Shown piece after piece: positions 59,261 through 64,000 of a stretch of 64,000 bases of DNA. This DNA is from an uncultured Muribaculaceae bacterium. Lineage in GTDB: Bacteria > Bacteroidota > Bacteroidia > Bacteroidales > Muribaculaceae. Position 1 is the stretch's first letter. Every line of letters begins with the position of its first letter. The stretch lies in the NCBI GenBank assembly GCA_910584365.1, contig CAJUAF010000008.1:1-64000 (forward strand), written 5' to 3'. The position numbers and the translations under genes were made by a program. Under the pieces are notes generated by a model that saw only the letters and a list, made by a program, of their open reading frames with translations, was not told the DNA's origin and did no database searches.

Positions 59261-62200
59261 ATGAAGCATTTCTCTGTTCGTTCAGTCGTTGCGCTGACAG
59301 CAATGGCTGGCCTGTTGCCTCAGATGAGCGCACAACACCGGAGTGTTACCGACGCTTCCGGGGGATGTCATCCGCTTGTAGGCGGTGTCATCAAGCCAAA
59401 AGACAGTTCCTTCAAAGGAGGAATCTACACGATTCCCTCTGACGGAACTACTTCGATGACTCTCGGCGTAGCTGACATCAAGCCCAACGGAGGGGGAGTT
59501 CTCGCCGGAGGAAAGTACTATTCGATGAGCTACCGCCTCGGCTTCTGGGGAGATCTCAATGTCACATACAAAGTCTTTGACGCCACGACTTGGGACTGCG
59601 AGAAGACGCAGTCGTTTTCCAACGACTGGAGTGCGGTGGCTATGGATATGGCCTATGATACAACCGACGGGAAGGTCTACGGGTGTTTTTACACAAAAGA
59701 CGGTAAGGGCTTCGTCTTCGGCACGCTTGATCTTGACGACCGCACACGTACCGAAATCACCACGATTGCCTCCGACAATCCATGGTATGGAGTAGCTTCC
59801 GCACCCGACGGAACGCTGTATGCCATTGACAAAAGCGGAAAACTGATGACTGTCAACAAAACTACCGGCGCCACCGTTACTATCGGCAATACCGGTCTGG
59901 CAGCGACTGAAATCGCTTCCGCAGCCATCGATCCTAAAAATGGCCGGATGTATTACTCGCGCTATAATAGCAGTGAGTCAGCAATTTATGAGATTAATCG
60001 GACTACTGCCGAGGCCACGCTCGTAGCCGGATTTGACGGTTGTCAGTTCTTTGGCCTGAATGTGCCTCCGGTAGCGGCCGAAGCCGGCGCTCCCGCTCCG
60101 GTAACCAATCTGACGGCATCGTTTCCCGGCGGTAGCCTGGAAGGAACCCTGGCTTTCGATGCGCCGGTGACGACCACCGACGGTAATCCGGCGTCGGGCG
60201 AAATAACCTATTCGGTCAGCATAAACGGCGTGGAATCCCTGACGGGGACAACGCAATACGGAGCTTCGGTCTCTCTTCCTGTCACAGTCTCCGCAGCCGG
60301 AAACTATGAATTCACTGTGACTGTCAGCCAGGACGGAGAGAGCAGCGCGGCAACTTCGGTGAGCAGCTGGGCCGGGAACGATGTCCCCAAGTCTCCCGCC
60401 GACGTTGTAATGAAGCTGGAAGGTAGTACGGTCATACTGTCCTGGGCTCCGGTCACCGATGGCATACACGACGGATATGTGAATCCCGGGGAGGTTACAT
60501 ATACGATTGTCCGTTATCCAGGTGCTACGCAGGTGGCGTCAGGCCACGCGGGGAGCCAGTTCTCCGAACCGTTGGCTGAACCGTCGGAAGGATTTGTGGA
60601 CTATTATTACACGGTAGCGGCCTCTTATGCCGGCGCGGTTTCCGACCCCGCTGAGTCTAATCATCTTGTTGTCGGAGCCGTGATCACTCCCCCTTATCTC
60701 AACAATTTCGATACGGAGAGTCAACTGGACGGATTTACGCGCCTGAATCTTCAGGATCCGACCGGAGAAATCAACTGGGCCTGGGACAGCTCCCGTAAAT
60801 GCGTCTATATGAGATGGACCTCTTATAAGAATATGAACGCATGGCTGATTTCTCCACGTGTAAGACTTGAGGCAGGAAAAGTCTATTCTTTCTCGTTCGA
60901 CGCTTCGGGATTTGACAATAGCTATGTTGAACGCGTAGAGGCTTATCTTGGGTCCGAACCGACTCCGGACGCCATGAAAACTCGTCTGCTGGGACCGGTG
61001 GAACTTACCAATCCTGTATATGAAATGGTGACACTTTCGGGAGAAATCACTGTGCCGGAGACGGGTATATATTATATAGGCATCCATGGATGCAGCGATA
61101 TGGATATGTTCCGCCTTTTTGTCGATAACCTTACAATAGGAGCCGGCGTCAGGATTTCCGCTCCTGCCGCCCCGGAGAATCTCAAGGCAGTTCCCGATCC
61201 TGACCACCTGGCGAAAGCCACCGTATCGTTGACCGCCCCGCGCACCGACATAGACGGGAAGTCTCTGGAATCAATAACGAAAATCGAACTCAGCCGCGAC
61301 GGGGAAGTGATAGAGACTTTCGCGGCTCCGAGGCCAGGGGCCGAACTTTCATTCACAGATGAAACCGTCACTGAGGGAAGCCACATTTATTCTGCTGTCG
61401 CATTCAACGCGGGGGGCGCGGGGAAAGTGGCTACCGCGACGGTATATGTCGGCGTGGCCCTTCCGACGGCTCCTGGCAACGCTTCCGCCTGCGAGACCTC
61501 GGTTCCCGGAGAAGTCACCGTCAGCTGGGAAGCACCCCTGTTCGACATCAACGGCAACCCCCTCAAGCCGGAACAGGTGACCTATACCATAAGAAATTTC
61601 AATGACAATACTCTGGTGGCGGAAGGAATCTCCGGGCTCTCATATACCTGGCAAGCCGAGACCGACCGGCAGACCTTCAGACGCTATAAGGTGTTCGCTT
61701 CCACGGAGAAAGGTGTGTGCGACGAATACGCGTCCACAGACCGTATACCCGTTGGGCCGGCATTCACTCTCCCGGTAAACGAATCTTTCGCCGGGGTCCG
61801 TTTCCTTAATGAAGAACTTATCAAGGATAACAGTATCTGGGCAACCAAATCTCCCACCGGAAGTCATGCCGTATGGCAGATTTACAGCGATGGCGCAGAC
61901 CTCTCGGCCCAGGACGGCGATAATGCTTTCAGCGGAAGCTATTCCGAGTATCAGTTTGACGAAATTATGCTCTACTCGGGCAAGATTGATCTCGCCGGAG
62001 CAGTCAATCCGGCCCTGGTATTCTACTATTGGGTTTTCTATCCCGACTGCGGCAACGTAATCGAGGTAAAAGTCAACAGTGGCAAGGGTTTTGAGACGGT
62101 GACATATCTGGCTACCGGCGGAGACGCTACCGGATGGTCCGAGGTGATCGTGCCGCTTGAGGCTTATGCCGGAAAGACGGTGCAGATCGGATTCAGCACC

Positions 62201-63619
62201 AAGACGGTTGATTATTCCCATGTGGTGATTGACAATATTTCCGTAAAGGATATCAAACGACATAATCTGACCGCAGCCGGTATCCGCGTTCCTTCGAAGA
62301 TGCACGGCGGACGTCAGGAAGCGATTACCGTGCGCGTCGAGAATTCCGGACTGCAGGAGGCCGCTGGCTACACGGTGGACCTTTACTGCAACGATGAGAA
62401 GGTGCAGAGCGCCGAAGGGCCGGCTCTTGACACAGGCGAAAGAACGGATGTGGAGTTCATTGTCACTCCTTCGGTAGCGGAAGCGCGTACTCTACGTTAT
62501 CATGCCGTCGTCAATTATGAAGAAGACGAGGACCCGGATGACAATATCAGCGAATCCCGCACGGCAACCCTGGTTTTGCCGCTTTATCCCGCGGTGACCG
62601 ACCTGAACGCGACGCGTGCATCGGGCGACATCGTTCTTGACTGGAGCGTTCCTGCCATTGAGAACGCGATGTTCCAGAGCATTACGGATGATTTTGAAAG
62701 CTACGGCCAGTTTGTAAGCAATACCGCAGGCAAATGGTCCTTCATCGACGGAGACGGCAGCGCCACACACGGATTCGGAGACGCCCTGGTGTTCCCCGGG
62801 ATGGAAATGCCGATGGCATATACGGTATTCAATAATACCGGAATAACAACAACCAATATGTTCGATGCTCATTCGGGCCACCAGTATATGGCATCTTTCG
62901 CTGCCACCAGCGGACAGAACGACGACTGGATGATATCGCCGGAACTTAAAGGCGTAAGACAGGCCGTCACTTTCTGGGCGAAGACCTATGCCGGAAACTA
63001 CGGCAATGAGGAATTCGAGTTCCTGTATTCCACGACGGGAAAAGCACGCGAGGATTTTATAAAAATCGGCGAAGACCACAATGTTCCTGTCGACTGGACC
63101 GAGTATGAGTACATTCTCCCCGAAGGTGCCCGTTATTTCGCTATCCGCTGCGTGTCGCATAACCGTTTTATCTTCTTTGTGGATGATGTGACCTACATAC
63201 CTGCCGGTGCCGCACCCATGAAACTTGAGATACTGGGCTATAATGTATATCGCGACGGAGTGAAACTCAACGATGCTCCGCTGTCTGTTCCGGGCTATAC
63301 CGACCGTCAGCCTGAGGCCAAGTCCTATACTTACGGTGTCTCCACCGTTTATGATGCCGGAGAATCTGCCCTGTCGAATCTTGTTTCCATAACGGCGTCA
63401 GTGGATGCGCCGGCCGGTGAATACGGAGTGACTGTCACATCTGACGGTGTCAGCATTATAGTCGCCGGTGCCGCGGGCCTGGACGTTTCTGTCAACGATA
63501 TGTCGGGTCGTCTGCTGTATCACGATGCATCTGCACCCGATAGTCTCGCTATTCCTGTTCAACCGGGTGTGTACGTAGTGAAAGCCGGAAATTCCGCTGT
63601 CAAGATTATTGTGAAGTAA
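59261..63619 (+). CDS. Large secreted adhesin-like protein: propeller-like N terminus, Fn3 repeats, MAM-like (anchor J) modules, T9SS-like tail
   Basis: The start at 59261 gives 1452 residues and a signal peptide (MKHFSVRSVVALTAMAGLLP). Residues about 30-270 have propeller-like repeats (AMDMAYDTTDGKVYGCFY, VASAPDGTLYAIDKSGKL, AAIDPKNGRMYYSRYN). Fibronectin-III-like modules follow (PAPVTNLTASFPGGSLEGT, APENLKAVPDPD, APGNASACETSVPGEVTVSW). Three concanavalin-like MAM/choice-of-anchor-J modules are recognisable near NNFDTESQLDGFTRLN, NESFAGVRFL and DDFESYGQFV, each with a WxxSP or similar strand (DDWMISPELKGV). The last 70 residues (VSVNDMSGRLLYHD, VQPGVYVVKAG) look like a type IX sorting tail. 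Probably a surface or secreted binding protein; ligand unknown. Confidence 0.82.
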   Translation: MKHFSVRSVVALTAMAGLLPQMSAQHRSVTDASGGCHPLVGGVIKPKDSSFKGGIYTIPSDGTTSMTLGVADIKPNGGGVLAGGKYYSMSYRLGFWGDLNVTYKVFDATTWDCEKTQSFSNDWSAVAMDMAYDTTDGKVYGCFYTKDGKGFVFGTLDLDDRTRTEITTIASDNPWYGVASAPDGTLYAIDKSGKLMTVNKTTGATVTIGNTGLAATEIASAAIDPKNGRMYYSRYNSSESAIYEINRTTAEATLVAGFDGCQFFGLNVPPVAAEAGAPAPVTNLTASFPGGSLEGTLAFDAPVTTTDGNPASGEITYSVSINGVESLTGTTQYGASVSLPVTVSAAGNYEFTVTVSQDGESSAATSVSSWAGNDVPKSPADVVMKLEGSTVILSWAPVTDGIHDGYVNPGEVTYTIVRYPGATQVASGHAGSQFSEPLAEPSEGFVDYYYTVAASYAGAVSDPAESNHLVVGAVITPPYLNNFDTESQLDGFTRLNLQDPTGEINWAWDSSRKCVYMRWTSYKNMNAWLISPRVRLEAGKVYSFSFDASGFDNSYVERVEAYLGSEPTPDAMKTRLLGPVELTNPVYEMVTLSGEITVPETGIYYIGIHGCSDMDMFRLFVDNLTIGAGVRISAPAAPENLKAVPDPDHLAKATVSLTAPRTDIDGKSLESITKIELSRDGEVIETFAAPRPGAELSFTDETVTEGSHIYSAVAFNAGGAGKVATATVYVGVALPTAPGNASACETSVPGEVTVSWEAPLFDINGNPLKPEQVTYTIRNFNDNTLVAEGISGLSYTWQAETDRQTFRRYKVFASTEKGVCDEYASTDRIPVGPAFTLPVNESFAGVRFLNEELIKDNSIWATKSPTGSHAVWQIYSDGADLSAQDGDNAFSGSYSEYQFDEIMLYSGKIDLAGAVNPALVFYYWVFYPDCGNVIEVKVNSGKGFETVTYLATGGDATGWSEVIVPLEAYAGKTVQIGFSTKTVDYSHVVIDNISVKDIKRHNLTAAGIRVPSKMHGGRQEAITVRVENSGLQEAAGYTVDLYCNDEKVQSAEGPALDTGERTDVEFIVTPSVAEARTLRYHAVVNYEEDEDPDDNISESRTATLVLPLYPAVTDLNATRASGDIVLDWSVPAIENAMFQSITDDFESYGQFVSNTAGKWSFIDGDGSATHGFGDALVFPGMEMPMAYTVFNNTGITTTNMFDAHSGHQYMASFAATSGQNDDWMISPELKGVRQAVTFWAKTYAGNYGNEEFEFLYSTTGKAREDFIKIGEDHNVPVDWTEYEYILPEGARYFAIRCVSHNRFIFFVDDVTYIPAGAAPMKLEILGYNVYRDGVKLNDAPLSVPGYTDRQPEAKSYTYGVSTVYDAGESALSNLVSITASVDAPAGEYGVTVTSDGVSIIVAGAAGLDVSVNDMSGRLLYHDASAPDSLAIPVQPGVYVVKAGNSAVKIIVK

Positions 63620-63642
63620 TTCCCTTTCAGGGATTCAGACAA

Positions 63643-63693
63643 GGGACCGCATCCCAGGACCGCCCTCACAGGAGGGTGGCTGGATGCGGTCCC
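63643..63693 (+). terminator. Long hairpin after the Fn3/MAM-like gene
   Basis: GGGACCGCATCC (63643-63654) pairs with GGATGCGGTCCC (63682-63693), and an inner CCCTC/GAGGG adds to the stem. It lies 23 nt after the stop codon, between this gene and the convergent tRNA-Cys gene. There is no strong T tract. Confidence 0.65.
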
Positions 63694-63778
63694 TGTGTTA
63701 TAGGGGTGAGGCGGAGTCTGATGCTCGAAGAAATGTCGGAATATAAAAAATTCCCGGCCCCTGCTGGGGTCGGGATTG

Positions 63779-63849
63779 AGGTGCCAAGCGGATTCGAACC
63801 GCTGTGAACGGTTTTGCAGACCGGTACCTAACCACTCGGACATGGCACC
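63779..63849 (-). tRNA. tRNA-Cys (anticodon GCA)
   Basis: The minus strand folds as a full cloverleaf of 71 nt: acceptor GGTGCCA with TGGCACC, D-arm around CCGAGTGGTTAGG, anticodon loop CTGCAAA (GCA), T-arm AGCGG-TTCGAAT-CCGCT and discriminator T, usual for tRNA-Cys. CCA is not encoded. It has a consensus promoter upstream. Confidence 0.96.
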
Positions 63850-63878
63850 ATCGGAAGGCTTCGGGCCTTTTGCGGTTG

Positions 63879-63910
63879 CAAAGTTAGCGATAATATTTGT
63901 AACCGCCAAA
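63879..63910 (-). promoter_or_regulatory. Promoter of tRNA-Cys
   Basis: On the minus strand TTTG (complement of 63907-63910), 20 nt, TAACTTTG (complement of 63879-63886), a full consensus match about 30 nt upstream of the mature tRNA. The last 90 bases of the window show no gene. Confidence 0.8.
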
Positions 63911-64000
63911 TTTTTGGCCCGGGTTCTTTGCGGGTTCCTGTAATTTTCTTCCGTTCTTCGGCCGTTCTTCGGTCCAGACTCTCCGGGAGTCGTCTGGAGC

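Overview
The window looks like a chromosomal segment of a gut Bacteroidales, most likely a Muribaculaceae-type organism; this placement is inference. Supporting features are repeated matches to the Bacteroidetes promoter (TTTG, 19-20 nt, TAnnTTTG), SusC/BtuB-type TonB receptors, CarboxypepD-regulatory-like domains, many SpII lipoproteins, the DUF3467 and DUF4286 families, and two secreted proteins with T9SS-like C-terminal tails. The core is fairly GC-rich. Two stretches (about 0.2-1.8 kb and 6.7-15.6 kb) are visibly AT-richer and look accessory.

Layout. 0-1.9 kb: end of an outer-membrane barrel gene, a small lipoprotein, a promoter/terminator-bounded stretch holding a tRNA 3'-end-like module, and a CarboxypepD-like secreted protein. 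1.97-6.2 kb (minus): oxalate catabolism cluster frc-oxc-AEC transporter, in the same order as E. coli yfdW-yfdU-yfdV. 6.67-15.55 kb: an apparent integrated defence island, bordered by imperfect direct repeats (22/28). It carries a tyrosine recombinase, a repeat-rich non-coding zone, an AlbA/HATPase protein, a single-polypeptide AAA ATPase-DUF4435 protein resembling a merged PARIS system, and a type IIG restriction-modification enzyme led by a small XRE regulator. A truncated gene lies just outside the right border. 15.9-20.3 kb: a cobalamin riboswitch with a consensus promoter drives three overlapping genes, a surface lipoprotein, a BtuG-like propeller and a BtuB-like receptor.

20.4-36.9 kb is mainly housekeeping: yqeY-serS, a RecD-like helicase, cysS, DUF3467, a large outer-membrane barrel protein, three tandem FKBP isomerases, then pyrH-frr-radical SAM-LD-carboxypeptidase-glycosyltransferase-DUF4286-ruvC. 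37-52.6 kb (minus) is the division and cell-wall cluster rsmH-ftsL-ftsI-murE-mraY-murD-ftsW-murG-murC-ftsQ-ftsA-ftsZ, without mraZ, murF or ddl. 52.8-56.7 kb holds meaB and polA. 57-63.6 kb holds a GH5 family (subfamily 8-like) mannanase and a 1452-residue Fn3/MAM-like adhesin-type protein, followed by tRNA-Cys.

The least explained parts are the island (the fused AAA-DUF4435 gene in particular), its 800-bp non-coding repeat zone, the tRNA-like unit near 0.8-0.95 kb, several very long perfect hairpins (36.9 kb; 13.6 kb inside the restriction gene), and a two-copy intergenic hairpin element at 1.9 and 59.0 kb.
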